A stretch of DNA of 11,869 bases from assembly GCA_019312705.1 (NCBI GenBank), contig JAFDCW010000045.1, forward strand, positions 1-11,869, given 5' to 3'. Under the pieces are notes generated by a model. It did not search any database. It was not told the DNA's origin and was given only the letters and a program-made list of their open reading frames with translations. Of the stretch, positions 1 to 6,324 are shown piece after piece (within the stretch, counting starts at the first letter, position 1; the number at the start of each line of letters is the position of its first letter). Source of the stretch: Deltaproteobacteria bacterium (GTDB lineage: Bacteria; Myxococcota; Polyangia; Polyangiales; B10-G4). The position numbers and the translations under genes are program-made.

Positions 1-626
1 ACGGCGTGGGCCGCGACGATCTTCTCGACCATGGTCATCGGCCGCGGCGCGGTGGTCGGTACGGGGGGGGCCGTCTCGCCGGCCATGCGCCGCTTGTTGT
101 ATTCGAAGAGCCCCCCGGACCGCACGATCTCCGCGCTGATCGGGTCGAGGCCCTCGGTGAACATCGAGAGCTCGATCTCTTCGCCTTCGAGGATGCGGGG
201 GATCAGTGACAAGTTGGTGCTCGTGAGCAGCCCGATGTTCTGGCAGTTCTGGCCGTAGATCTTCTCGATGCTCTTGGCGATGACGAGCTGGATGCCGGCG
301 GTCTTCTCGCTGTAGGGCGCCGTCTCGCGCGAGCTGCCGCAGCCCTTCGAGTCGCCGCTGACGATGACGCTGAAGCCGCCGTTCTTCAGGGTGTCCTTCT
401 CGAAGAGTCCGCCGCGAAGGCCGACCATCGAATAGCGGCCGAGGGTCTCGTCGTAATAGAAGCAGACCCACCCGGGCGTGATCTCATCGGTGCTGATGTT
501 GTCGATCAGCTTTGTCGTCGGGTCGAAATCCAGATCGGCCCCGTCGAGCTGCTTTTTCAAGAGCTCGAGGTCTTCGGTGAGGAAGAGGATTCGTCCGTTG
601 AATGGGATCCGCTCGGGTCGTGCCAT
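1..626 (-). CDS. Aconitase/3-isopropylmalate dehydratase family protein, swivel domain first (3'-truncated by window edge)
   Basis: The frame reads from ATG at 626 down to the left edge without a stop (208 codons seen), so the C-terminal part lies outside. Residues 1 to about 185 resemble the small-subunit (LeuD-like) swivel domain. NISTDEITPG at 44-53 matches the LeuD 'DNIDTDQI-P' region, and GDSKGCGSSRETA at 91-103 is the substrate-binding GSSR loop. After a Pro/Thr linker, MTMVEKIVAAHA at 197-208 matches the start of a LeuC/aconitase catalytic domain ('T-EKI-A-HA'). The enzyme therefore appears to be a single-chain hydro-lyase with the swivel placed before the Fe-S domains. The family interconverts hydroxy-acid isomers by dehydration and rehydration. 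The substrate (isopropylmalate, citrate, homocitrate or methylcitrate type) cannot be told from this part. The Fe-S cysteines would be off-window. A CGAGG at 631-635 precedes the ATG by 4 bases, a short spacing for a ribosome site. The gene is divergent from gpmI. Confidence 0.85.
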   Translation of the reverse strand, partial: MARPERIPFNGRILFLTEDLELLKKQLDGADLDFDPTTKLIDNISTDEITPGWVCFYYDETLGRYSMVGLRGGLFEKDTLKNGGFSVIVSGDSKGCGSSRETAPYSEKTAGIQLVIAKSIEKIYGQNCQNIGLLTSTNLSLIPRILEGEEIELSMFTEGLDPISAEIVRSGGLFEYNKRRMAGETAPPVPTTAPRPMTMVEKIVAAHA

Positions 627-657
627 GAAGCCTCGGCGCTAAAGGGAGGTTGTTTTT

Positions 658-669
658 ATTAGACGTCTA
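658..669 (-). promoter_or_regulatory. Candidate -10 box with overlapping 10-bp palindrome upstream of the aconitase-like gene
   Basis: On the minus strand TCTAAT (663-658) matches the sigma70 -10 consensus at five of six bases. It lies about 30 bases upstream of the ATG at 626. The perfect palindrome TAGACGTCTA occupies 660-669 and overlaps it, as an operator would. No good -35 is present at 17 bases: TTGCAG sits 15 bases away and is a poor match. The promoter is therefore tentative. The remainder of the 627-830 gap shows no other convincing signal; nothing resembling a strong Shine-Dalgarno precedes gpmI. Confidence 0.3.
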
Positions 670-830
670 GGCGTCCCACTGCAAGGACCCCCGCTCGCGC
701 GGTTGTGCTCGCGGCGCTAGGAGGGGCGATCCCGTGCTGATCGGCGTCCGCACACGAGTCGTTTGGTGAGGGATCGCACGCGCGTTGCCGGCGCATCGAC
801 TCGCAGACTAGGCGGTCTACCATCGGGCCC

Positions 831-2486
831 ATGACGCATTGGAAGCTCAGCCCCCACAAGGCCTTTGGCGGCGTGCCCGGGCCCGTCGTCTGGGTGGTGA
901 TGGATGGCGTCGGCAACGGCCCCGGCGACGCCGGCGACGCGGTGCACCTCGCGCGGTCTCCGACCCTCGACTGGCTCGGAAAGAACGCCCTCACGACCCA
1001 GCTCGTGGCCCACGGAAAAGCGGTGGGCCTCCCCGACGACGGTGACATGGGCAACTCCGAGGTGGGCCACAACGCCCTCGGGGCCGGGCGCGTCTTCGAC
1101 CAGGGCGCCAAGCGCGTGAACGCGGCCCTCGCGAGCGGCGAGCTCTACGAAGGCCACGTGTGGAAAGGGCTGACCGGCCGCGTTCGCGAGAGCGGCGAGC
1201 CGATGCATTTCATCGGCCTGCTCTCGGACGGCAACGTGCACAGCCACATCGACCACCTATTCCAGATGATCCGGCGCTGCCATGCCGAGAACGTCGCTTC
1301 GGTGCGGGTGCACGTATTGCTCGATGGCCGTGACGTGCCCGACGGAAGCGCGACCGCCTACGTGGGCCAACTCGAGGGGCTGCTCGCGGACCTCTGTGCC
1401 GAAGGACGCGACTACCGCATCGCCTCTGGCGGCGGGCGCATGAAGGTCACCATGGACCGCTATGAGGCCGAGTGGTCCATGGTCGAGCGCGGGTGGCAGC
1501 TGCACGTACGTGGTGAAGGTCGAGGTTTTTCGAGCGCCACCCAGGCCATCGAGACCTTCCGCGACGAGGACAAGAAGGCCACGGACCAGAACCTGCCGGG
1601 GTTCGTCGTCGTCGACGGCGAGGGGATACCCGTCGGCCCGATTCGCGACGGGGCGGCGGTCGTCTTTTTCAACTTCCGCGGCGACCGGGCGATTGAGATT
1701 ACGAAGGCCTTCGAGGACGAAACCTTCGCCGCCTTCGACCGGGGCCCGCGGCCGGATGTGCTCTACGCGGGCATGATGCAGTACGACGGCGACCTGCTTC
1801 TGCCCAAGCACTACCTCGTCGACCCCCCGGCCATCGACCGCACCCTCGGCGAGTTTCTGGTGCACAACGGCGTCACCCAGCTCGCCATCAGCGAGACGCA
1901 AAAGTTCGGTCACGTTACCTACTTTTGGAATGGCAACCGGAGTGGATATTTCGACGAGAAGATGGAGCGCTACGTAGAGATCAAGAGCGACGTGCTTCCC
2001 TTCGAGGAGCGGCCCTGGATGAAGGCCGCAGAGATCACCGACGTCGTCGTCGACGCGCTCGCGAACGGCCGCGAGCGCCACATCCGGCTCAACTACGCCA
2101 ACGGCGACATGGTCGGGCACACCGGGGCCCTCGACGCCGCCGTGCTCGCGGTGGAGGCCGTCGACCTCTGCCTCGGTCGTCTCGTGCCGCTCGTGCGCGA
2201 ACTCGAAGGCGCTCTGATCGTGACTGCCGACCACGGCAACGCCGACGAGATGTTCCTCCGTGACAAGAAGTCAGGCGACGCCATCCTCGATGCGGACGGC
2301 GTGCCCCTGCCGAAGACGAGCCACACGCTGAGCCCGGTGCCCCTGCATATCTACGCGCCAACCGCACCGAACCTCGCACTCAGGTCTGACGTGAGGCGTC
2401 CCGGCATCTCGAACCTCGCGTCGACCTGCTTGGCGCTGCTCGGGCTCGAGGCGCCCGAGGGCTACGACGCGTCGCTCATCGGTTGA
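831..2486 (+). CDS. gpmI: 2,3-bisphosphoglycerate-independent phosphoglycerate mutase, long plant-like type
   Basis: This cytoplasmic glycolysis/gluconeogenesis enzyme interconverts 3- and 2-phosphoglycerate using two metal ions and a phosphoserine intermediate. The 551 residues contain all expected alkaline-phosphatase-superfamily elements. These are Asp25 in MDGVGNG, nucleophile Ser76 in GNSEVGH, His137 in VHSHIDH, LLDGRDVPDG (163-172), the phosphate-binding RGDR (283-286), Asp426 and His430 in NGDMVGHTG, Asp467-His468 in TADHGN, and His498 in TSHT. It is longer than the usual bacterial form of about 510 residues. It carries segments I recall from plant and trypanosomatid enzymes, notably FGHVTYFWNGNRSGYFD (359-375), ASGGGRMKVTMDRYE (198-212) and the long C-terminus. 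ATG 831 is chosen because it gives a natural N-terminal extension before the first motif, though no clear ribosome site precedes it. The methyltransferase gene starts 37 bases downstream, so the two may be co-transcribed. Confidence 0.97.
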   Translation: MTHWKLSPHKAFGGVPGPVVWVVMDGVGNGPGDAGDAVHLARSPTLDWLGKNALTTQLVAHGKAVGLPDDGDMGNSEVGHNALGAGRVFDQGAKRVNAALASGELYEGHVWKGLTGRVRESGEPMHFIGLLSDGNVHSHIDHLFQMIRRCHAENVASVRVHVLLDGRDVPDGSATAYVGQLEGLLADLCAEGRDYRIASGGGRMKVTMDRYEAEWSMVERGWQLHVRGEGRGFSSATQAIETFRDEDKKATDQNLPGFVVVDGEGIPVGPIRDGAAVVFFNFRGDRAIEITKAFEDETFAAFDRGPRPDVLYAGMMQYDGDLLLPKHYLVDPPAIDRTLGEFLVHNGVTQLAISETQKFGHVTYFWNGNRSGYFDEKMERYVEIKSDVLPFEERPWMKAAEITDVVVDALANGRERHIRLNYANGDMVGHTGALDAAVLAVEAVDLCLGRLVPLVRELEGALIVTADHGNADEMFLRDKKSGDAILDADGVPLPKTSHTLSPVPLHIYAPTAPNLALRSDVRRPGISNLASTCLALLGLEAPEGYDASLIG

Positions 2487-2523
2487 GCATGCACCGGCGT
2501 CTGCTACTTCTCCGTGTAACGTC

Positions 2524-3246
2524 ATGGCGACCCTCTCCCGCAGGCTAGGAACCGTCGTGGAGCTCCTCGGGCCATGCCGGCTCTTGGCCGACGTCGGCAC
2601 CGATCACGGCCTGGTGCCGGTCGCGGCCGTCGAGAGCGGGCGGGCCGAGCGCGCGCTCGCGATCGACGTGCTCAGAGGCCCTCTGGCCGTGGCCGCGCGT
2701 ACGGTGCGCGCCGCGGGGATGAGCGACCGGGTGAGTCTGCTGCACTCGGACGGCCTCACTGGGTTGGCGGGTCGAGGCGTCGACGCGGTGGTAGTCGCCG
2801 GCATGAGCGGCAAGACGATGCAGCGCATCTGCGAGGCCGCCCCCGAGGTGGTCGCTGAGCTCGAGCAATTGGTTGTCCAGCCGAACGGCGGAGCTCAAAT
2901 CATGCGCGCCTTCGCGCGTCGCGCCGGCTTCCATCTGACCGCCGAGCGCATGGTCTACGAGCGAGGGCAGTACTTCGTCACCTGTCGTTTCTCCCGCCGG
3001 GATGGCCCCGATCCCGCCTACGACGACGAAGGCCTCGGCCTCGACGAGGCCGAAGCCTTCGAGCTAGGGCCGCTCCTCCTGCGTCGCCGTGACGCCGTCG
3101 CCCGCGACTACTACCTGATGCAGCGCGCCCGCCTCGCCGGCCTGGTCGAAGGCGGGGCACCGGGCCGGGCCGAGGAACTCGCCCTCTTCGAGCGCGCGGT
3201 CGCGCTTTGCAGTGGTGACCATCCAGCCAGCCTGGGCGATTGCTGA
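2524..3246 (+). CDS. trmK: TrmK-family tRNA (adenine-22-N1)-methyltransferase-like protein
   Basis: This 240-residue class I SAM-dependent methyltransferase looks like Bacillus TrmK (YqfN, about 238 residues), which methylates N1 of adenine 22 in tRNA. ADVGTDHG (22-29) is the SAM-binding motif I, corresponding to ADIGSDHAY of TrmK. Asp49 would hold the ribose, SDGL (75-78) is the next SAM loop, AGMSGKTM (92-99) corresponds to the TrmK AGMGG loop, and VVQPN (117-121) matches the family's LQPN motif. The C-terminal third is Arg/Leu/Ala-rich and helical, as expected for the tRNA-binding part. Ser replaces the second Gly of GMGG. The start at ATG 2524 has no obvious Shine-Dalgarno. It follows gpmI by 37 bases in the same direction. 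The exact tRNA target is inferred from the family, and the symbol is by similarity only. Confidence 0.8.
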   Translation: MATLSRRLGTVVELLGPCRLLADVGTDHGLVPVAAVESGRAERALAIDVLRGPLAVAARTVRAAGMSDRVSLLHSDGLTGLAGRGVDAVVVAGMSGKTMQRICEAAPEVVAELEQLVVQPNGGAQIMRAFARRAGFHLTAERMVYERGQYFVTCRFSRRDGPDPAYDDEGLGLDEAEAFELGPLLLRRRDAVARDYYLMQRARLAGLVEGGAPGRAEELALFERAVALCSGDHPASLGDC

Positions 3247-3353
3247 GCCCGTGCCTCGGCGCCAGCGGAGCCATCGCCGGTGTGGTCTTCGCGGTGCTCT
3301 ACGGCCCCGGCTTCCGCCCCCTCATCCGCGCCGTGACCCAGCTCTCGAGCTGA
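3240..3353 (+). CDS. Possible small hydrophobic ORF overlapping the trmK end (doubtful)
   Basis: A frame opened after TGA 3216-3218 can start at TTG 3240 or CTG 3243 and ends at TGA 3351-3353, giving about 37 residues. It overlaps the trmK stop and finishes two bases before the end of the convergent lipoprotein gene. The product has a hydrophobic stretch (GASGAIAGVVFAVLYGP) long enough for one membrane segment. GASGAIAG resembles the catalytic-serine motif of rhomboid proteases, but the other rhomboid helices are absent. It may be a tiny membrane protein, a remnant of a rhomboid gene, or chance. There is no ATG and no ribosome site. Confidence 0.2.
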   Translation: MLSPCLGASGAIAGVVFAVLYGPGFRPLIRAVTQLSS

Positions 3354-3355
3354 GC

Positions 3356-4519
3356 CTAACCGTCCGTCGGCGCTGTGCTGCCTGGCGCCCCGGGGCTCGC
3401 ACCGGCGGGCGCGAGGCCTCCGGGTGCGGGAGCGGGCGCGGGAGCCGGTGCAGCTGCGGGAGCTGTCGGCGCAGCCGCCGGCGGGGAGGTCCCGCTCTGG
3501 CCTTCGATCTCCACGAGGTCTTCCTCGCGCACCATGCCGCGGATGGCCACGTCGTCGTTGACGGCCACGAAGACGTCGATCTCGCCGGTGTCGTAGCGGT
3601 TCATCTCCCGGGCCCAGCCCTCGGCCTCGAAGACGGCGATGACCTTGTCGTCGAAACGCAGCCGGGTTCCGGCGGGTACCTTCCAGAGGGGGCGCGTCTC
3701 TTCGGCGGCGAGGCGCGCGGGCACGGCCCCGGTGGCCGTGGGCACGGCCTCTGGGCGCGTCGGCAGCGCGTCGGCGGTGCCGAGGGGCACATCGACGTAG
3801 CCTACGAGGAATGGGCCGGTGCCTACGCGAACCGCGCTCCACTCGCCGCGGGCCTGAATGAGCTCGACGACGAGGGGGGGATCGACGGCAGGCAGGGTCG
3901 CGACGACAGCGGCGCCGGGCCGCTCGTAGACCGAGACCTCCTGCCCGGGGGGCAGGCTGCGGGCTTCGCCTGGCTCGGAGCCCGCGGCGGCGGCGCCGGT
4001 GACCTCGTCGGCACCCAGGCGATCCATTGGGTACTCGCCGAGGAACGGGCCGAGACTCGGTGCGTTGGCCTGGCCCAGCCACGGACGAACTTCGATGCGC
4101 ATCAGCCCGTCGGCGGCGACGCCGCGTACTCCGACCAGATCGTTCACTCCGACCGACGTCGGCGTGCCCCGGACCCGTCCGCGCTGCTGGATGCGCGCGG
4201 CGAGGCGGGCGATGGGCAGCCACCCCCGCACTTTGATCGGCCCGTCGACCATGACGTAGATTCGGTCTCCTTCGGGGGGGCGCCCAATGCGCACCCCGAC
4301 TCCTTCGGAGATGTATCCGATGGCGGGCGAGTCGGCGCCTTCGCTCAGGTAGAGCGCGGGTCCGCTTCCCGCGCTCGTGACCAGGTGCGTAGGCCAGGCC
4401 TCGTCGCCGGTCGTTTCGACTTCGTCGGGGACCACTTCCGTGGTGGTGCCCCCGCAGGCCCCCAAGATGGTCAAGGCCGTGAGCACCAGACCGAAATGAA
4501 TCGCGCGCGCTGTCATCAC
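3356..4519 (-). CDS. Putative lipoprotein with SH3-like modules and Ala/Pro-rich tail
   Basis: I do not recognise a named family for this 387-residue protein. Residues 1-21 form a signal peptide ending in lipobox LGAC, so Cys22 would be lipidated. Gly at +2 suggests transport to the outer membrane. Three segments look like bacterial SH3-type beta-barrels: about 54-106 (ending VRGWLPIARLA), about 192-246 (VSVYERPGAAVVATL through GYVDVPL) and about 278-336. Such modules usually bind peptidoglycan or protein partners. Residues 340-387 are a low-complexity Ala/Pro/Gly tail with an (AP) run, probably flexible or wall-spanning. Two ATG codons stand side by side (4519 and 4516) and either could serve; no clear Shine-Dalgarno precedes them. 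It lies 64 bases downstream of the HEAT-repeat gene, with a hairpin between. The lipoprotein call is firm; the SH3 call is moderate. Confidence 0.82.
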   Translation of the reverse strand: MMTARAIHFGLVLTALTILGACGGTTTEVVPDEVETTGDEAWPTHLVTSAGSGPALYLSEGADSPAIGYISEGVGVRIGRPPEGDRIYVMVDGPIKVRGWLPIARLAARIQQRGRVRGTPTSVGVNDLVGVRGVAADGLMRIEVRPWLGQANAPSLGPFLGEYPMDRLGADEVTGAAAAGSEPGEARSLPPGQEVSVYERPGAAVVATLPAVDPPLVVELIQARGEWSAVRVGTGPFLVGYVDVPLGTADALPTRPEAVPTATGAVPARLAAEETRPLWKVPAGTRLRFDDKVIAVFEAEGWAREMNRYDTGEIDVFVAVNDDVAIRGMVREEDLVEIEGQSGTSPPAAAPTAPAAAPAPAPAPAPGGLAPAGASPGAPGSTAPTDG

Positions 4520-4555
4520 CCAGCGGAATTACCGCAGAAGTGTGCCCGGTGCCAA

Positions 4556-4575
4556 TTGCCGAGCTTTCTCGGCAA
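4556..4575 (-). terminator. Stem-loop after the HEAT-repeat gene, possible terminator or attenuating hairpin
   Basis: TTGCCGAG and CTCGGCAA form a perfect 8-bp stem around a 4-base loop, beginning 8 bases beyond the TAG (4586-4584) of the HEAT-repeat gene on the minus strand. No T-run follows, so it is not a classical intrinsic terminator. It could reduce read-through into the lipoprotein gene or stabilise the upstream mRNA end. Confidence 0.4.
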
Positions 4576-4583
4576 AGAGTCGG

Positions 4584-5201
4584 CTATCGAGCGCGGGTTC
4601 GCAGCTTGATGCCGAGGAATTCGGCGATCGCCTGGGCGTGGGCCTTGTCGATGGCCCCAAGGCGCCCCGCAACCACCTCTTTGGCGTTGGCGTGGGGTTC
4701 GCCCTTGAGAGCGGGGAGTACCGTTTTTGTCCACCCGACGAGCATCTTGCCGTCGGCCGAGGACAAAGCCTGCTTCAGGACGGGCTCGAGGCGCTTTTGG
4801 TAGGCAACGGACGCCGCGCAGAGGTTGGCGAAGGTCCGGACGATCCCGTCCTGGGCCACGTCGCTCAGCTCATCGAAGCCCTCTTTGAGGCGGTCGAGGT
4901 GCTTGGCGACCCGCGCCGGGGCGACCTGGGCCACGGCCGGCAGCGCCTCGGCGCTGGCCTGCACGACCCGTTTGTTCTCGGAGCGCAGCCCCGTGACGAA
5001 GCGATCCACGTAGCTGGCGATGGTGTCTGGCTTCTTCGAGACGAGCTCGCTAATCACCCGCGCGGACTGCGTGGCCGCCGTCCGGCCTCCGCTCACCAGG
5101 TTGTCTGCGTGCGCCGCGATCGCTGCCGTGTCTCCCTCTTCGAGGAGTCGTTCAGCTTCTTTGGCGGCGCCGCCGCTCGCCTTGTTGGTTTTGGTCGTCA
5201 T
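4584..5201 (-). CDS. HEAT-repeat-like alpha-helical protein of unknown function
   Basis: The 205-residue product has no signal peptide, membrane segment or catalytic motif and should be cytoplasmic. From about residue 15 to 197 it is a series of amphipathic helix pairs with regularly spaced Leu/Val/Ala. Examples are KPDTIASYVDRFVTGL (57-72), KRVVQASAEALPAVAQV (77-93), ARVAKHLDRLKEGFDEL (96-112) and VAQDGIVRTFANLCAA (115-130), giving a period of roughly 35-40 residues. That is the pattern of HEAT/ARM scaffolds, which bind other proteins. The N-terminus (1-12) is Thr/Lys/Gly-rich and probably disordered, and the C-terminus is basic (KLRTRAR). The ATG at 5201 is the first in frame, with only a weak GGA upstream. 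It is 85 bases from the esterase gene upstream and has its own candidate promoter, so it need not depend on argS transcription. The partner is unknown. Confidence 0.75.
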   Translation of the reverse strand: MTTKTNKASGGAAKEAERLLEEGDTAAIAAHADNLVSGGRTAATQSARVISELVSKKPDTIASYVDRFVTGLRSENKRVVQASAEALPAVAQVAPARVAKHLDRLKEGFDELSDVAQDGIVRTFANLCAASVAYQKRLEPVLKQALSSADGKMLVGWTKTVLPALKGEPHANAKEVVAGRLGAIDKAHAQAIAEFLGIKLRTRAR

Positions 5202-5223
5202 TTCGTCGATCCGCGGGAACCAA

Positions 5224-5253
5224 AGTGTAGGCGACCCTGCGTGGCCCCGTCGA
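5224..5253 (-). promoter_or_regulatory. Candidate sigma70-type promoter for the HEAT-repeat gene
   Basis: On the minus strand TCGACG (5253-5248, four of six matches to TTGACA) and TACACT (5229-5224, four of six to TATAAT) are separated by 18 bases. They lie about 23 bases upstream of the ATG at 5201, inside the 85-base gap after the esterase stop. The match is modest. Confidence 0.3.
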
Positions 5254-5286
5254 GCAATTCCGCCTGGGCTCTCCGTAGATGGGCCG

Positions 5287-6291
5287 TTACTCGCTGGCGA
5301 GGGCTTCTATCAAGCATGGCAGTGAGTCTTCGTAACGGTAGCTCGTTCCCCGGTGTCCCCCGGGAAACTCCTCGAAGTGCACATTGGCCCCGGCAGCGCG
5401 GAGCACCTCGTCGAGCTTGCGCGCTGCGAATTGCCCACCGTATTCGTCTTCGTTCCCCGCATCGAGGTAGACGAGGGTCAGTTGGCGGAGAGCATCCTGG
5501 CACGCGGGCGCCCGAACCACCGGGTCTTGAGCGACGAAGCGAGCCCAAACTTCGGGCTGCAGCTCCCCGGTCCGCGGGTCGAAGGGCAATACGGCGTACG
5601 GGGCCTCGGCGCCGGGATCGGGATCCGGGGCGTAGGCGGTCGCGGCGGCGATGAAGAAGAGCGCGTCGAAGTCACGGCCCTTGGGGCCTCCGTCGGAGAT
5701 CCGTTCGCAGAAGGCGCGCACGCCGCCGGCAGCGTCGAGGGAGATCGCCGCCTTCAAGAGCATCGGCCGGAGGGTGACCTCGAAGGCCGCGTCCCCGGCG
5801 TGGCTGCCGACGACCGAAAAAATCTCGGGCCGGTCCATACCGAGGCGGAGCGCTCCGAAGCCCCCCGAGGAGCGACCGACGACGGCCCGGGCCTCTCGTT
5901 TCGGGATCGTCCGGTACGCCTCGTCCACGTGGGCGACCACCTCGTCGGCGAGGTAGGTCTGGTAGGGGCCCGTCGCCCTCGAATCGATGAACTGGCTTCC
6001 GCCCCAGCGCGTGATCGCGTCGGGCATGACAAGGATCGCCGGCGCCGCGTCTCCGCCGGCGAGCAGCGTCTCGTAGCGCTGGAGAAGGTTCGGCTTCCAG
6101 ATGTCGTAGCCGACCATGGACCGGTGGTTCGAGCCGAACCCCGGCAGCACCATCACCGTCGGATAACGCATGTCCGAGTCGTCGTAGCCCGGCGGCAGGT
6201 AGCAGAGCACGTCACGCTCCGCCGGGTCCCCGAGGCGGTTGCCTCGGAGCAGGGAGCTGTCGATTCGGGTGACCGCGAGCCGTCCACGCAT
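5287..6291 (-). CDS. Putative esterase, alpha/beta-hydrolase of the esterase D / PF00756 type
   Basis: The 334-residue protein has the layout of the putative-esterase family (esterase D, enterochelin esterase, mycolyltransferase fold). It has RDVLCYLPPGYDD (26-38), typical of the first strand region, VMVLPGFGS (46-54) with a likely oxyanion-hole Gly-Phe, the acidic turn MPDA (89-92), and the nucleophile elbow GRSSGG (139-144) with Ser141. LDAGNEDEY (276-284) supplies the catalytic acid (Asp277 or Asp282), and PGGHRGTSY (310-318) supplies His313. The triad is complete, so it should be an active serine hydrolase on an ester; the substrate is unknown. No signal peptide is visible, so it is probably cytoplasmic. 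It begins 33 bases after the argS stop in the same direction and may be co-transcribed with it. A central stretch (about 220-262, Pro/Asp/Glu-rich) may be a lid or loop insertion. Confidence 0.9.
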   Translation of the reverse strand: MRGRLAVTRIDSSLLRGNRLGDPAERDVLCYLPPGYDDSDMRYPTVMVLPGFGSNHRSMVGYDIWKPNLLQRYETLLAGGDAAPAILVMPDAITRWGGSQFIDSRATGPYQTYLADEVVAHVDEAYRTIPKREARAVVGRSSGGFGALRLGMDRPEIFSVVGSHAGDAAFEVTLRPMLLKAAISLDAAGGVRAFCERISDGGPKGRDFDALFFIAAATAYAPDPDPGAEAPYAVLPFDPRTGELQPEVWARFVAQDPVVRAPACQDALRQLTLVYLDAGNEDEYGGQFAARKLDEVLRAAGANVHFEEFPGGHRGTSYRYEDSLPCLIEALASE

Positions 6292-6324
6292 GGCCCGGGG
6301 GTAGCGCGGATCGGCGCCAAACGT

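Noticed and set aside
63..70. Run of eight G bases as a possible phase-variation tract
   Set aside because: It encodes Pro codons in a Pro/Thr linker of a housekeeping-type enzyme and is expected by chance in DNA this GC-rich. Similar seven-G runs occur at 3874-3880 and 4274-4280.
3339..3352. CAGCT-CTCG-AGCTG hairpin as a terminator between convergent genes
   Set aside because: Only five base pairs and no T-run on either strand; too weak to call.
3212..4609. 465-codon plus-strand frame spanning the trmK end and the SH3-like lipoprotein
   Set aside because: It overlaps both genes out of frame or antisense, begins inside trmK, and shows only GC-bias composition.
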